Below are positions 10,344 to 23,600 of a stretch of 64,000 nt of DNA, in pieces. The stretch is from NCBI GenBank assembly GCA_026770025.1, contig JAMXDE010000012.1, forward strand, positions 1-64,000, written 5' to 3'. Position numbers and translations under genes: made by a program. The DNA comes from Craspedostauros australis. Its lineage: Eukaryota > Bacillariophyta > Bacillariophyceae > Mastogloiales > Achnanthaceae. The notes beneath the pieces were generated by a model. That model made no database searches. It saw nothing but the letters and a program-made list of their open reading frames with translations, and was not told where the DNA came from. Numbering within the stretch: the stretch's first letter is position 1; each line of letters opens with the position of its first letter.

Positions 10344-13300
10344 TCATTCGAATGTTCTCGATGTGTCAAGGTATGACTTCTCGTGTTCGCGTTGTAAGTC
10401 GGCCTTGATGTTCTTGGTGAATCCGTCGCTTGTGTTCTGCTCGGATTTGACGAAAATGATTTCGATGGTTTTGTTGATTACCATGTTCCTCACATAGTGA
10501 TGGCGCACGTCGATGTGCCGCGATCGTTGGGATGTTGATGGGTTCTTGGCGATGAAGATCGCTCCGATGTTGTCCACACGGACCTTGATCGGTGTCTTCA
10601 CTGGGACGCCCACACTTTCGAGTAGCTGCACGACGAAGAAGATCTCCTTTGCCGCTTCGGAAAGGGCAACGTATTCTGCTTCGGATGAGCTGAGTGTAAC
10701 GGCCTTCTGTGCCTTGGATCGCCAAAGGATTGGTACCTTGCACAGGTATAGGATGAACCCTCCTACGCTGATTCTCGTGTTCTTGTCTCCTGCATATTCG
10801 CTATCGCAGAAGAGCTCCATGTCCCAGCCGTCGTCGTCTGGACGCGCTGGATGGATCTTTAATCCATAGTCCTTTGTATCGATCACATACTTGATGATCC
10901 GATACATCTCCTTCATTGCGGCCTTGGTGGGCCCGATCAATACCTTGGAGAGTTCCCTCACAGGGTTCGCGATATCTGGTCGCGAGTGCTTGATGAGGAA
11001 GAGTAGCATACCGACGCCTCGGCGGTATTCGGCATGTTCTTCCGGTCCGACCTTCTGCAGTCCGTTGTCTTCGGATGGTCGTACGATGATTTGACCCGGG
11101 GTTCCTGGTGTCCCATAGCGTTGCATCTTCTCGACCTTGGTTCCGAACTCTTTGATGAGGTGTCGGATGAGATGTGGTTGACGCAATGTCGCTCTAGTCT
11201 TGTCATGGTTCAGTTCGATGTTGCAGCTGAGGTAGTCTCCGAGTCCGCGCTCGATTGTCACCTTGAATTTGCTGCCTTGGATGTCCTTCAGGAATGTCTC
11301 CAGTGCTTTGGAGTCTCCGCAACAGAAGCAATCGTCCACGTAGATGGCCACGATCATGCTTCCTTCGTTCGTCTTCCTATAGAACAGGCACGGGTCTGCT
11401 GCGCTCTGTTCGAAATTGATGTTCTTGAGGGTCGATACCAACATCTTGAACCATTGCCTGGCGCTCTGCACAAGTCCGTAGATTGGCTTGTGTAGGGTCA
11501 GGGCTTCGTCTGGTTGATGATCCATCCCGTTGGGACAGTTCATGTAGATCTCCTCGTCGAGGTCTCCATGTAGGAATGCCGTTACGACATCGACGAGTGC
11601 GCAGTCCATCTTCTTGATTAGCATGATCACCATCATGACCCGATAGGTCACGTCATGGATGACGGGTGAGTAATGCTCTTGGAAGTCTACTCCTGCGACT
11701 TGTGAATAGCCACATGCAACGAGTCGTGCTCAATGTGTGCCGTCACACTTCAGCTTGAAGACCCATTTGCACTTGCAGCATCTGCGGCCGCGTGGGATGG
11801 CGTCTCGTTTGATCTTGCTGTACACCTTGCGTGTATCCATGGAGTCGAACTCCTTCTTGATGGCTGCTCGATATCCCTTTCGATGGATAGGATCTGGGTG
11901 ATTGAAGGCTCCATCAAATGTTGTAGGTTCGATGTGCTTCTCTGGTTCTTTGTTCTCGTCCTGCATCGATAGTCCGATATCGATTGCTGGTCTCTCGGTG
12001 ATGATTGCATTCATCCCGTATAATCCAGTTGTGCTATGGTGAGTGATCTCGATCTCTTCATCTTCGTTTTCGATTTCTTCGTCATCTGTAGTTTCGTTGT
12101 TGGAATCGTCGATCATCTCGTCGCTGAGTTCGTCACTCGCCTCATTGGACGATGGATCGCTCTCATAGCCTTCTTCCTTTCGACCTCGTTCGTTGAAGTC
12201 TGCGAGCTCGCACAGAGCTCTGGGAATACTCTTCCCTGCAGTTGACTTGGGATTAGCTTCTCCCTTCCTGCCTCGTGCTTCGTGACGTCGGATCCTCTCC
12301 GTTCTAGCTATGTCACGCTTGCTTGGTTTGCTCGGTGGAGGTCTGGATGGTGTGTCATGTGTAGACCTCGCTGGTGTGTTCGGAGGAGTGACGTCTGTGT
12401 CATCATCGGCTTCGTCGCCGGAGGGTAGGATTTCGTCATCCTCATGATTGGATTCGCTCCGATCCTCCTCGTTATTTTGGATTAGTTGAGTCACTACTCC
12501 GTCGTCCTCATTATCCTCATCATCGCTGTCTGATAGGATGTAGTACCTGTTGCTGTCAGCGAAAGATACTCTCTTCGCTTCCGATGTTTGACGCGTTGCC
12601 GTCCTTGGCATTGCTCCCTTCCGTCCGATGGTTGTGAAGCCGTCTGCGTCCGTTGTTCCTGTTTCGTTGGATATGTTCGGTGCTGGTGCCCAGCCACGGA
12701 ACTGTCCGTATGATTGGTTGAGCCACTTGATGTCCCGTGAACAGATGAGTGACTTGGTCGATGGTCTGTACATGTTGTAGACCCCTGATGCGTGTTGGTG
12801 TGCATATCCAATGAACACCATCTCTTCTCCTCTATTCTTGAGTTTGGCGGTAATCCCGCCGTAGGTAGTCTTCACAACACCCACCTCTCCGAAAGTGCGG
12901 AGTGCATCCGTGTATGGTGGATCATTGCCGAAGAATAGTCGATGTGGTGACTCCTTCTGGTTCTTCGCTACGGTGATATTGGCGATGGCGGTGGCAGTGC
13001 TAGCAGCTGCTGCCCACAGGCCATGCCTATACTCTTCGTCGAGCTGTGCTCCGTTGAGCATGGAGCGGATCTTGGTGTAGAGGTACGCGAACTTGCGTTC
13101 CACTCTGCCGTTCTGTTGCGGCGTGTTCGATGCCGTGAATTCGAATTTCACGTTGAGTCCTGCATCGATGAGAATATCCTGCGTGGACTTGTTCTCTCCG
13201 CTGTTGTCACCTCGGAAGATGATCTGTTGGTCACCAGTCTGTGACTTGATCGTTTGAACGAACCGTTTGATGTATCCTGGTTGATCACTTTTGTTCTTGA

Positions 13301-16300
13301 GAAAGAAACTCCAGCAGTGATCCGTGCAGTCGTCCACAATCAGGGTCCAGTAGCGTTTATCTCCAAAGCTTATGTGTTTAGTGTAACGAATGTCAATGAA
13401 GAGCCGTTCGCCACGGCGAGTTGCTCTCGGAATGGTTGCCTTCGGAATATTCTTCACTCTTGCGTTCGCGACCGCGCAGTCGCGACATACCGGCATCTCG
13501 CCGATGATCTTCCATCCATACTGAGCGGCCGTCCGCTTCATGGTCTCGAGTGGCGCGTGGCCGAGCATTCGGTGCAGGTTCACTGCGCTGATCTCCTTGG
13601 ATGGATTCTTGACGATGGCTGTGCAAGCCTTGTCGTCATCTGTCGGCATGATGGGATGCATTTGCACTCCCGTGATGAATCCGTTGGATGTGGGGAAGAC
13701 TCGATCGAACACGATTTTCGTTCCGGATCCGTTGATGATGTCCATCAGAATGCCGTTGTTACCAAGCTGGTAACCGTTGTACAGAGCCTTGTTCGTGGAG
13801 AAAAGGTTCACTGCCATTTTCGGTGTGTACTTCACATCATCGAGCCGGATGACGTGGCCAGTGTTGTCTCGCTGCTTGACCTTCAGGCGAATGGATCCCA
13901 TTTTGGGAGAGTCCAGCTTCGTGCTGTCTCCCACTTGGACGAAGGACTTGATGTGCCGCACGTTGAAGAGAGCGGCGTCCGAGTTGACGATGTGACACGA
14001 AGCTCCGCTATCGGCGAGCCAGGTGTCCTTGTTGACCTTGTCCTTGTATCTGGTGCTCAGCTCGTGGAGTTGCTCCACGGCTGCCGCAGCTATCTCGTCG
14101 TTGAAGCTGCCGTCATCGTCGTCTTTGTGGACTCCATCTTTGTTGTATGGATTGCGGTGGTCCTCATCGTCCATCTCATCGGGTAGTTGCGCATAGTCCG
14201 ATGGAATCGTATTGCTTCGATGAGATCCTGTGGCTGGATCGTATGGGTGGACGCGTGATCGCTCGCGTAAGAGCACGCGCATGCATCCTCCAAGGATGTA
14301 ATGTAGATCCGTCTCTGGGATCGTTTCCGAGTTGTTCGCTTCCAGTATGCGGTTGATGATGATCGCATTGACGAGGATCTCTTCGATTGATTCGAAGTGC
14401 TCGGATAGGATGGATCCCATCATGTTCACCCATATTGGCATGAGTGCTCCTCGTGTGGTTCCTGGGAACAGTCGCATTCCCGCTTCCATTACAGCGTCAA
14501 AGATGAGCTGCTTTTGGATTATCAATGCTGTTGCTGTTGCATTTGGGATGGTGCTGTGACGGAGGAGGTAATCGACGCTGTTGGGATACTCAATAGGTGG
14601 GAAGTCGATGTTCCCTGGGTAGACGACACGCTCGTTTGGATTGAAGCTGTCGTCTGGATGATTGCTGTCCTTGGATTCGTCGCTGTCATCCTCGTCGAAG
14701 ATGCCCGATCTGTTGTTCCCCGCCGCTGGAGGAGGCGGCGCCGCGCCGCGGTTCGTTTCGCCTTGGCCTCGATTAATGAAGGTCCCCATTCTCTCGTATC
14801 TCCCAGCTTGAGGAGGAGGCAACTCGTCGCGGTTCACCTCGTCGTCTTCATCTACGCCGTCCTCGTCGGCGTCGTCGTCGTCATCGCTCATGGCCTCTTC
14901 GATGTCGCTATCGTTGGCCTCGTTGTCCATCTCAGCTTCGTCGCCGTATGAACCGATCAGGTCGTGCGCGTTGAAGCAGCATTCGTAGCTCACTTCGCGT
15001 CTTGGATCCACCTCGTGGATGATTGGCTCCTCACTGAGCCACTCCGGGACGATCTCATCGTCCTGTACTTCGTCGTCACTCCCGACGCATGCGAAGTTAT
15101 CGAAGAAGGAGTCTTCGATGTAGTCGTTGGACACCAACATGCAGAGCGGCATGTCCTTTGCTGAGAGTACCATCTCGTGCCCGCTCTTGTCGTGTCCTTG
15201 TGTTGCTGTGTTGGCCTGCTCGTCGGCCTTCTTCTTCTTGTTGAACTTCTTCTTTCGGCACTCCGCCTCGCGGTGACCGAAGATGCCGCAGTAGTTGCAC
15301 TTGCCCTTGAAGCCGCTTCCCTTGTTGCGCTTTCCGTTCATCTTGTTGTTGGTGTTGTTGTTTTTCTTGTTGTTCGATTTCTTGCGTTCTGGGCAATCGG
15401 CGGATCTATGGCCATACACGCCACAGTTGTGACAAGTACCCTTGAAGTTACCGGTGCTTGTGAAACCGGTGTCGTTGCTCTTCGTGTTACTGTCTTGGAA
15501 GTTGTCGACGTACGCCTTGCCTCCTTGATGAGTGGCGTATGCTGTGCGGAGTACTCCTTTGATCGTGTTGATGGTGACCAGTTCCGGATTGAACGTGAGT
15601 TGATGTTGGAAGTTCACGACGTGAGTTCTGTATTCGTTGCTCACCGTGCTGAGGATTTGCATGATCATTTCCTCGTCCGTGATCTCGTACTTGACATCGT
15701 GGAGACGCGATCGTAAACCTTCGAGTCGCGTGATGTAGATGTCGGGGTCCGTGTCTCTCTTCATCTTTTCGTTGTTGAATTGGCGCTTGAGTTTGATCTT
15801 CGTCACCGCGTCGGATGGTCGGAACTTCTCCGCGAGAACGTTCCACGCTGCGTGTGCGTCTCCTTCGGGGTAGTCGTCGGAGATGCATTGGTTGATGTAC
15901 TGGATGGCCTGCTTACCTTTTCCTTTCTCTGCATCCATCATGAGGATCAGATCGCTGAAGCAGTCGCATCCCAGCTCGTAGATCTCCTCCATCGCTTCCT
16001 TGTCTTCATCGGCAGCTGCCGCGATCTCGCTCACTGTTGGCACCTTGGTCTTGCCCAACATCACGTCTCTCGTCTTCTGTGCACGAGCGTATGCCTTCGC
16101 TTGGGACTCCCATGCGCTGTAGTCTTCCTGTTCACTGCTGAACATCGGCGCCTTGATGCGTCGCTTGTTCATGTTGGCTGATGTCGCCATGTTGGTTCGT
16201 TGTTTCGTCGTTGGTGCGCTCACGCCCTTGATTTCCGTTTGTTTCTGTGTTGTCACTTTTTCGAATTTCGCTTGTTGTTTCGCGAGGGTTGATTTGCTCA

Positions 16301-16595
16301 CAAATTCTCCTCCTGGTGGTGTCTCACATTTACCACTCTGTTTGGCTGTGCGAATGCTCTTCGTCACACCAGTCTCCTCTTGCTTGATTGCCTCGAGAAT
16401 CCTCTTCTCCTTACAATGTAGTCTTGCAGACCGTTCCTCTTCGGTCTCGTCGATTGCGCTTGCGTATGCGCCTGATAGGACAGTAGCCGCAGCTGCTTCC
16501 TTCTCTTCTCGTGGTGGAGTCTCACTCGCACCTTCTTCTCTCTTGATAGTCGGATTGGACAGAGGGATGTCTTTCAATTCCTCTTCCTCGCTCAT
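10344..16595 (-). pseudogene. Element B gag-pol region, broken about once
   Basis: The domain order is as in element A. A charged Gag N terminus is followed by two CCHC knuckles (CHNCGVYGHRSADC and CNYCGIFGHREAEC) and an acidic spacer with the same unnamed domain (about residues 650-780, words SIEEILVNAIIINRILE and YILGGCM). After these come the protease (LADSGASCH), the integrase (FIDIRYTKH, GDNSGENK, NGRVERKF), an acidic linker, the reverse transcriptase (IYVDDC) and RNase H (CDSEYAGDK, SSSEAEYVALSEA). The protein is clearly related to A and D but much more distant than they are from each other. The frame is interrupted about once, so it is treated as a fossil. Confidence 0.9.
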
Positions 16596-16665
16596 TCAGC
16601 CTGCTGCTCTTGAATGATGTTCGTCTTCCTCGCACGATACGATTCGCGGGCTCGCCCTGATCTAT

Positions 16666-16677
16666 CGTTTATAAACG
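16666..16677 (-). other. Putative primer binding site of element B
   Basis: The palindrome CGTTTATAAACG directly follows the 5' LTR in the element's direction, identical to the sites in elements A and D. Confidence 0.6.
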
Positions 16678-17469
16678 TGTTGGCAAGTTCCGCTCACGGT
16701 AACCTACGATCGTGGAAGGTGGTATTGGTTGATAGTCGTCTGTTTGCTATTTCATTACGTTGGCACTCCGATACTCTCGATGTCCGTTCGTTCTCTTGCC
16801 CGATGCTCTCGGCGCTTCAATCTGTTTTGTAGATTCAGTCTCCGACTATGAGTCGGTACGCGAGATCCTCTCTCGCTCCTCTCTGTATTCTCTCTCTCTC
16901 TCTCACCATCGTGTGCTCGTGCAACACGATACTCCATGTTCGATGCGTGCTCCGCATTCGATACTCCGTTCATTTACTACTGGCTTCTACTCCATGAGTA
17001 CTTACCATTTGAAGTTCACCTTCAGTATCCATGATCTTCATGGGTCATTGTATCTTCGCCTCCTGCTCTGACTTGGAGACAGCTGTCGACGTGGTGACAT
17101 GTTGACATCCTGTCAACGTCAGTGGGCGTCCTTCTGCTCTCCAGATGTCACGTTCCATTGGTGATGCAGTAGTCTGTCAGATGATATCGTCATCTGAGGT
17201 TTAGTTGGGAAGTACCTTGAGATTCTCTTGGTACCATTGATGCATGGACGGACGATCTTCTGATTTTTCTCAGAAATCGTTATTTGCAAATTTCCTCCAG
17301 AAATCTTGCCCCTTTTCGTGTGTTCCATTTCCCCTGTAATTCTGACGAATCACAGTATACTATCGACACGAGTATAGTTATACCGTCCAAGTGCGTATGA
17401 GAGAATAGCGGGTGAACGATGCACATATACACGTACATCTTGACGTATACTCACATGTACATCTCGACA
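16678..17469 (-). repeat. Element B 5' LTR
   Basis: It matches 9528-10323 throughout with scattered substitutions and a few length changes. It ends against CAAGCG, the right copy of the target duplication. Confidence 0.92.
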
Positions 17470-18142
17470 CAAGCGCATCATGCGCTATCTCAAGCACACG
17501 GAAACCATGGGCACCATCGTTCGCCCCACTGGGCAACTCAATCTCAAGTGCTACGTGGACGCTGACTTCGCAGGCCTCTACCAACGAGAGGACAGCAAAG
17601 ACCCTGTGTCGGTCAAGTCACGCACGGGGTATCTCATCACACTTGGCGGATGTCCTCTCATTTGGAAATCAAAGCTTCAAACTGAGATCGCACTGTCCAC
17701 GATGGAGTCTGAATACGCCGCTCTTTCTCTGGCAATGCGAACATTGATCCCAATTCAGCAGCTCATCCGCCAAGTGATCGAAAACGCAAGCACCAACATG
17801 CCGCTGCACACCAACCTCCAGTGCACTGTCTTCGAGGACAACCAAGCCTGCATTTCCCTCGCCACCAATCATCAGCCGACAGCACGCACCAAACACTTCT
17901 TGACCAAGTGGCACTTCTTTTGGTACTGGGTCAAGGCAGGCTTCATCTGCATTCAACACATCTCTACGCCGGAGCAACTCGCCGACATCTTTACGAAGGG
18001 ACTATCCATCGTGGTCTTCGAGTACTTGCGGTCCAAGATCATGGGTTGGAAATACCCAAACAACAACAAACAACAACGAAGGATGAAGTTTTCATCGATA
18101 CCACAACTCCAATCACGACCCAACACTGAGAGGGAGAGTTGA
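17470..18142 (+). pseudogene. Element C: RNase H end of a Copia pol
   Basis: This is the continuation of the fragment at 9417-9527. Visible words are IMRYLKHTETMG, CYVDADFAG (RNase H), TEIALSTMESEYAALSLA and STPEQLADIFTKGL, the usual C-terminal end of Copia pol. The lineage differs from A/B/D (YVDADFAG against CDSEYAGDK). A purine-rich run at 18128-18138 and a following TTGAGATTC suggest that its 3' LTR starts near 18139. The 5' part lies left of the window. It is dismembered by later insertions. Confidence 0.85.
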
Positions 18143-19198
18143 GATTCAATGAGGGACAGACTATTCCCGAACACGGTATCAACCAGATGGGAGAAATTCT
18201 CGTTTTGGCGCGAAATCCTCCGACTTGATCGACCACCAAATCTTTTCTCCTCCTTTCTCTCCTCCATTCACGAATCCATCATGACTCAAGTATGACCAAC
18301 CTGACTCACACCTCACCTTGGGAACTATACTCCTCAGATCCTCTTACTACAACATACCTCGATTCCCTTCATGCTGACGACTACTGCATCACTGTCGTAG
18401 TCTCAACGTGTGTATCCAACTTGCTTCAACTCAAGCAATGGAACCCGAGGGTCAGCTCCAACCACAGCCACTGCTTCATGACTGTTACCAACATGCGTCA
18501 TGGCCTATACTACAGTGTATCTACATGTGCGGAGAGCAAGGCACTGTTATGATCATCTACCCTTGAGCACTGAACCAAGTACATCAGTGCAGGGTCTCGC
18601 CAAGTTGTGTGGCATCGTTTCTTCACCCTACTAACACTACAAGCTAACTCATAATAAACAGACAAGGATTAGCTACAATGCACTCTACTCCTCATCGTTA
18701 CAAGTTATAACTCTTCAATTAGTACACCTCTCTTGAACTGCATCACACGGTTATCCCGAAGCCGGCAGATTCACGAGGCATTCTCCACCGATTCGCGACG
18801 CCTACGCCCGAATCCTAACTAATGGACATAGAATGAACCCCGTAGATTCGCACACATCACCAATTGCCCGCCCCAATGCAAACGCTCTCTGGACGTACAC
18901 AGGTTCACAGAGTACTCACCCGCGTATGTACCAATACTCCACTGAGCATGAGTATAGTACACACGCATGACTGTTTTCGTCACAACAGCAAGCAGAACAG
19001 CGTCTCCACAGTAGCTTTGTTTGGCACTGCCATCTTGCCTGCAGCATGCGGATATACGTACCCATGGAGTAGTACCCTGTGCAGTGCTGCAGACTTGTGG
19101 CATTGTTGTGCATGGTCCAGATAGATCCTGCCCAAGTCCGAACACCCACCGCGGCCCCATTTCTCATGAACCATGCTTCATGCATACTCGTACACGTG
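18139..19198 (+). other. Gene-free stretch, probable remnant of the element C 3' LTR
   Basis: No credible frame is visible. The segment begins right after a polypurine tract, so the first few hundred bases are probably the 3' LTR of element C. Its right end cannot be placed because the partner LTR is outside the window. Nothing further is recognised up to the solo LTR. Confidence 0.4.
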
Positions 19199-19996
19199 TG
19201 TCGAGATGTACATGTGAGTATATGTCGAGATGTACAAGTATATGTGCATCGTTCACCCCTTATTCTCTCATACGCACTTTGACGGTATAACTACATTCGT
19301 GTCGATAGTATAATGTGATTCGTCAGAATTACAGGGGAAACGGAACACACGAAAAGGGGCAAGATTTCTGGAGGAAATTTGCAAATAACGATTTCTGAGA
19401 GAATTGGAAGATCGTCCGTCCATGCATCAATGGTACCAAGAGAATCTCGAGGTACTTCCCAACTAAACCTCAGATGACGATATCATCTGACAGACTACTG
19501 CATCACCAATGGAACGTGACATCTGGAGAGCAGAAGGACGCCTACTGACGTTGACAGGATGTCATCGTGTCACCACGTTGACATCTGTCTCCAAGTCAGA
19601 GCAGGAGGTGAAGATCCGATGACCGAAGGACATCAGGATCATGGATACTGAAGGTGAACTTCAAATGGTAAGTACTCATGGAGTAGGAGCCAGTATTGAC
19701 TGAACGGAGTGTCAAATGCGGAGTACGCATCAAACACGGAGTATCGTGTAGCACAAGCACACGATGGTGAGAGACAGAGAGAGAATACGAAGAGCAGCAA
19801 GAGAGCATCTCGCACGCTGACTCATAGTCGGAGACTGAATCTACAAAACAGATTGAAGCACCGAGAGCATCATGCAAGAGAATGGGCATACACCGAGAGG
19901 ATTGGAGTAGCCAATGTAATGAAATAGCAAACGAACGACTATCAACCAACACCATCTTCCACGATCGTAGGTTACCAATCACGAAACTTGCCAACA
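19199..19996 (+). repeat. Solo LTR of the B family
   Basis: A full-length LTR of 798 bp starts TGTCGAGATG and ends CTTGCCAACA, in the same orientation as B-prime. No internal element sequence is attached on either side. The flanks (TACACG on the left, CTCATG on the right) do not match, so no target duplication is seen. This fits recombination between different copies, or later rearrangement, better than simple LTR-LTR exchange in one element. Confidence 0.88.
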
Positions 19997-20671
19997 CTCA
20001 TGTTGCTTCGGGTGATGTTCTTGTTGTTGAACCTTGGGTGGGAAGGTTGCTGGATGCACGCAGAGAATTGGATCACTCTATCTTACTCTCCTCTGTGCAT
20101 ACTCTGTTGGACTGCCACTGCACTGTTGCAGCAACACCGACTCTCTCTCTCTCGCTTGGGTGGGAGAGGAAAGATGATGTGTGCAATGTTGTTGTGGCAG
20201 TGCCATGGTTGAGTTGAGCGTCGGCAGCGACTCGTGGTCTGTGGGACAGCATTGTTGGTCCGCCGCATCAGACGACATCCTCGTTTCTGTGTTCTTGTCA
20301 TCTTTTTGATTCGGATGGCTCAACCTCTCGAAGACTTTCACTCGAACCGGTCAAGCATCAAGACGTCGGACTGTCTCTCTCTCTAGCTCGTATTTGTAGC
20401 CTCCCCCAACCATTCCAACAATACTACCACGTGTACCTACACAAGTGACACGCAACCAAATACCCTCTCTCTCCAGAGAGACAGGGAGGGACTATGGAGA
20501 GAGCAAAGCACCGTTCAAGAGAGGGTTCAGTCTGCGCTACGAGCTATGGATGTGATGATAACATTCTACGAGTACGTGGATTATATTATTAAATACTTGT
20601 AATCACACCATGTACGGTACCGAACGAATGGCTCGTGCAGTACTCTCTCGGAGCGCTCTTGCTTTGGCGAG
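19997..20671. other. Intergenic, no gene seen
   Basis: This region lies downstream of the minus-strand coiled-coil gene. It contains short CT-rich runs and no frame, repeat family or RNA that I can support. Confidence 0.4.
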
Positions 20672-23600
20672 TTAATCCTCATCCTCGTCGAGGCTCCTGG
20701 TGTACGGTATTCCCATGGCCTGCTGCTGCTGCAGTTGCTGCTGTTTCTGGTGCCGCTTGGGCGTCGCCGTCAGAGCGTTCCAGATGTTGGCCAAGGCGTG
20801 GCCACCCCGCATGCTACTAACGCCAGGTGATTCCGGGTTACCGCCGGCGGCGCCATTGGCCGTGCGCGTGGATCTTGACGACCTGACGCTGCTGTTGGCG
20901 CTGTTGGCGTTGCTGTGCGTATTCATGTTCATGTTCGTGTTCGTGTTCGTGTTCGTATTCGTCTTGCTGCTTCTGAGCGACACGCTGCCTTGGCTGATGT
21001 CGGAGCTCACCGAGGTGTTCAGGAAGTCCTTCTCGCCGCACATGCTGTCATCGCCACTGTCTCTGCTGCCTTCGCCCAGACTGTCCAAGTCGCTGACTTC
21101 CTTGGATTCGAATCCATGATCGAATGCCCTCTCCTTCCAGACCTCGGTTCGATCCTTCCACAAGGCCAGCTCGTCCTCCAATTCGCAGTTCACGGATTTC
21201 CAGTGATCGATCTCGTCCTCCAGATGCTCCAGGCGCGCCTTGGAATTGCCGTTGGCGACGCGTTCCTTTGCGGTGCGTCCGGCATCCTTTTTTGCTTTCG
21301 CAGTGATCTCCGTCAGCTGGTCCTGCAGCAGCACGATGGTGGCGGTCTTGTTCTGGAGCTGCATCTCCGCTTCCTGCTGCTCGATCTTCCTCAGCTCTCT
21401 CACCTTGGCGAGCTCTTCCTCGAGTTCGAGGAACTCTTGCGACTCAGGATCCCGATCTGCGTTGGCTGCCTTGACCGCTTCCTCGCTGCGTTCGATCTCC
21501 TTGTCCAGATCGTCATTGAGATCCGCAACTTCCTTCTGCAGATCCAGGACGAGGGCCTCCTTGTTCTCCAGTTCGATGATGATCTCCTCCAGCTCTTCGC
21601 GGATGCCGGGGATGGAATCATTCGATTTCTTCAGCGATTCGATTTCTTGCAACAGGTCGTTGATGTACTCGTCATCATCCTTGCGGCCATCCTCCAATGA
21701 GGCCTTGAGTTCGTCGGTGGTCTTCTGCAGCTCGCTGATTTCGTCTGTCTTTTTCGCCATTTCCTCCTGGTGCTTCCGCTCCGCGTCATGCAACTTCTCT
21801 TCGAGCTGCGTGCGTTCCTCCTTGAGCTCGGTGATCTGACCAACGAGCTCCTCCTTGAGGAGACTCGTTTCCTCATCCATGCGGGTCCGGTCCTTGGCGA
21901 ACTGCAACTCCATCTTCTGAATCTCCTGATCCTGCTGCGATACCAATTCCTTGCGCTCCCGTTTGAGTATCTGCAGCTCCTGGTCCATCTCTTCATTCAA
22001 CAGTTGCAGCTCGATGAGGTTCGATGCCTGCTCCGCGTGCGTTTGTTCTGTTTGCTTTTGCTTGAGCAACAGTTCCTGCAGCTTGGCCTCCCTCGCTGCT
22101 TCGGCTTCATCCGACTGCATGCGCTGACGCTGCTCGGTTTCTTCTGCTTGCGTCTGCAGCTCTGTCACCAGAGCCTTGCTGCTGTCCAACTGTGTGCGCA
22201 GCTGGTCCATTTCCTTGGACATCTGTTCCTGCTGCGTTCGCTGCGCTGCTTCCATCTCTTCCACCTTCTCATTGCGCCCCTGCAGCGACGTCTCGAGATC
22301 TTGCAACTTCTCCAGCGCTGTGTTGCGAGCGCGCAACTCCTCCTCCTGCTCCTTCACATTTCGCTCCCGCTCCTCCAGCTTTGCGAGTCGCTGTTGCATC
22401 TCCTGTTCCTTTTGCTGGGCGATCTCGTCCTGCTGGGCCTGATGTTGCAGCAGCTCTTCCGGCTGCGAATCCTCCCGCGCACGTTGCGTCTCCGCTCGCT
22501 GGGCCTCTTCGTTGGCATGCCGCAAGTTGTCCTGCAGCGATGCGATCGTGTCACGCTGTGCTTCCAGATCTCTTTCGAGCGACTTGACGCGGGTGTCGTC
22601 CTGTTCGAGCTGGGCCGCTTCCAACTGCTGCGTAACTCGTGCCAGCTGCTGCTTGGCATCGTCGTAGGACTGCGCAACCTGCTGGTGCTGGTGCTTTTCC
22701 GTCTCCAGTTGTTCCGCCTGATCGATCATCTTGGACGTCGCGTCGTGCAGCGCGTGCTGAAGGAGTTCGATATCCGCCTCCTGCTTCTGCACGAGCTGGG
22801 CGTTAATGGTGTTGACCGAGGCAGGTTGTTGCGATTGGTCATTTTGATCGTCCTCCTTCTGCTGCTGTTCATTTCGTTGCTGATCCTGTTCATCGCTTCT
22901 GTCGGAAGAGGAACTGCCAACGCCATGACTTGACGAATCGGTCTTGGACATCTCCGATCGTTTTGGCGTCAGCGGTGGTTTCCCGTGCTGCATGGCCTTG
23001 ACCCTGCGTTCGAGGGTGGCCTTGGCACGCTCCTGATCTGCTTCCACGTCGTTGATGGGGTTGCTCCGTTGCGAGGCATTGCTGGATCGTCTGGATGCCA
23101 CCTTGCTCTTTCTCTTGCGCCGCATGGGCGGAGATTGCAGGTCGCTGATGTCGGATCGAACCGATCGCACGGAGATGTTATCATTTGTGAATTGGAGCGA
23201 CGAGAGGGAGGTGTTGTTGGAATCGTTGTTGATGCTGACGCTGCGCTGGTGCATGCTCTTGGAGCCCTTGCGTCGTTTTCCCTTCTTGCGCTTGCGCGGT
23301 GCTCCCGTGCCGTCATGGTGGTAGGAGGCTGCTCCCAGGGAGATGGAACCGACGGATGCGCTGTCGGAATGTTTGTTGTTCTTGGACTTGTTCTTCTTTC
23401 CGATCTTCTTGAGCTTTTTGGGTGCCTTCGCCGAGCCACCCGACGGGCTGTTGTTGAGATCCTGGTCGTACTCGTAGCCGCAGTCAGGGTCCTTGTCCTC
23501 CAGGTCATCGTCGTCCGTGGTCAGACCGCTGTCCTTGCTCTTGCTCCTGGATTTGGCCTTGTCCTTGGCTTTCCCGCTGGTCTTCTTCTTGTCTTTGTCT

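Larger units (their letters stand above)
9528..17469 (-). mobile_element. Element B: Ty1/Copia LTR retrotransposon, broken about once
   Basis: LTRs of 796 bp (9528-10323) and 792 bp (16678-17469) flank a gag-pol region on the minus strand. The target duplication CAAGCG is at 9522-9527 and 17470-17475. The LTRs differ by roughly 3-4% by eye, including true substitutions, so B is clearly older than D and E. Its LTR sequence is unrelated to the LTR of A/D, but it shares their putative primer site, polypurine tract and domain order, making it a sister family. It sits inside Copia fragment C. Confidence 0.94.

Noticed and set aside
18139-19198. A complete 3' LTR for element C
   Set aside because: The start after the polypurine tract is plausible, but the partner LTR is outside the window and no inverted end could be placed.
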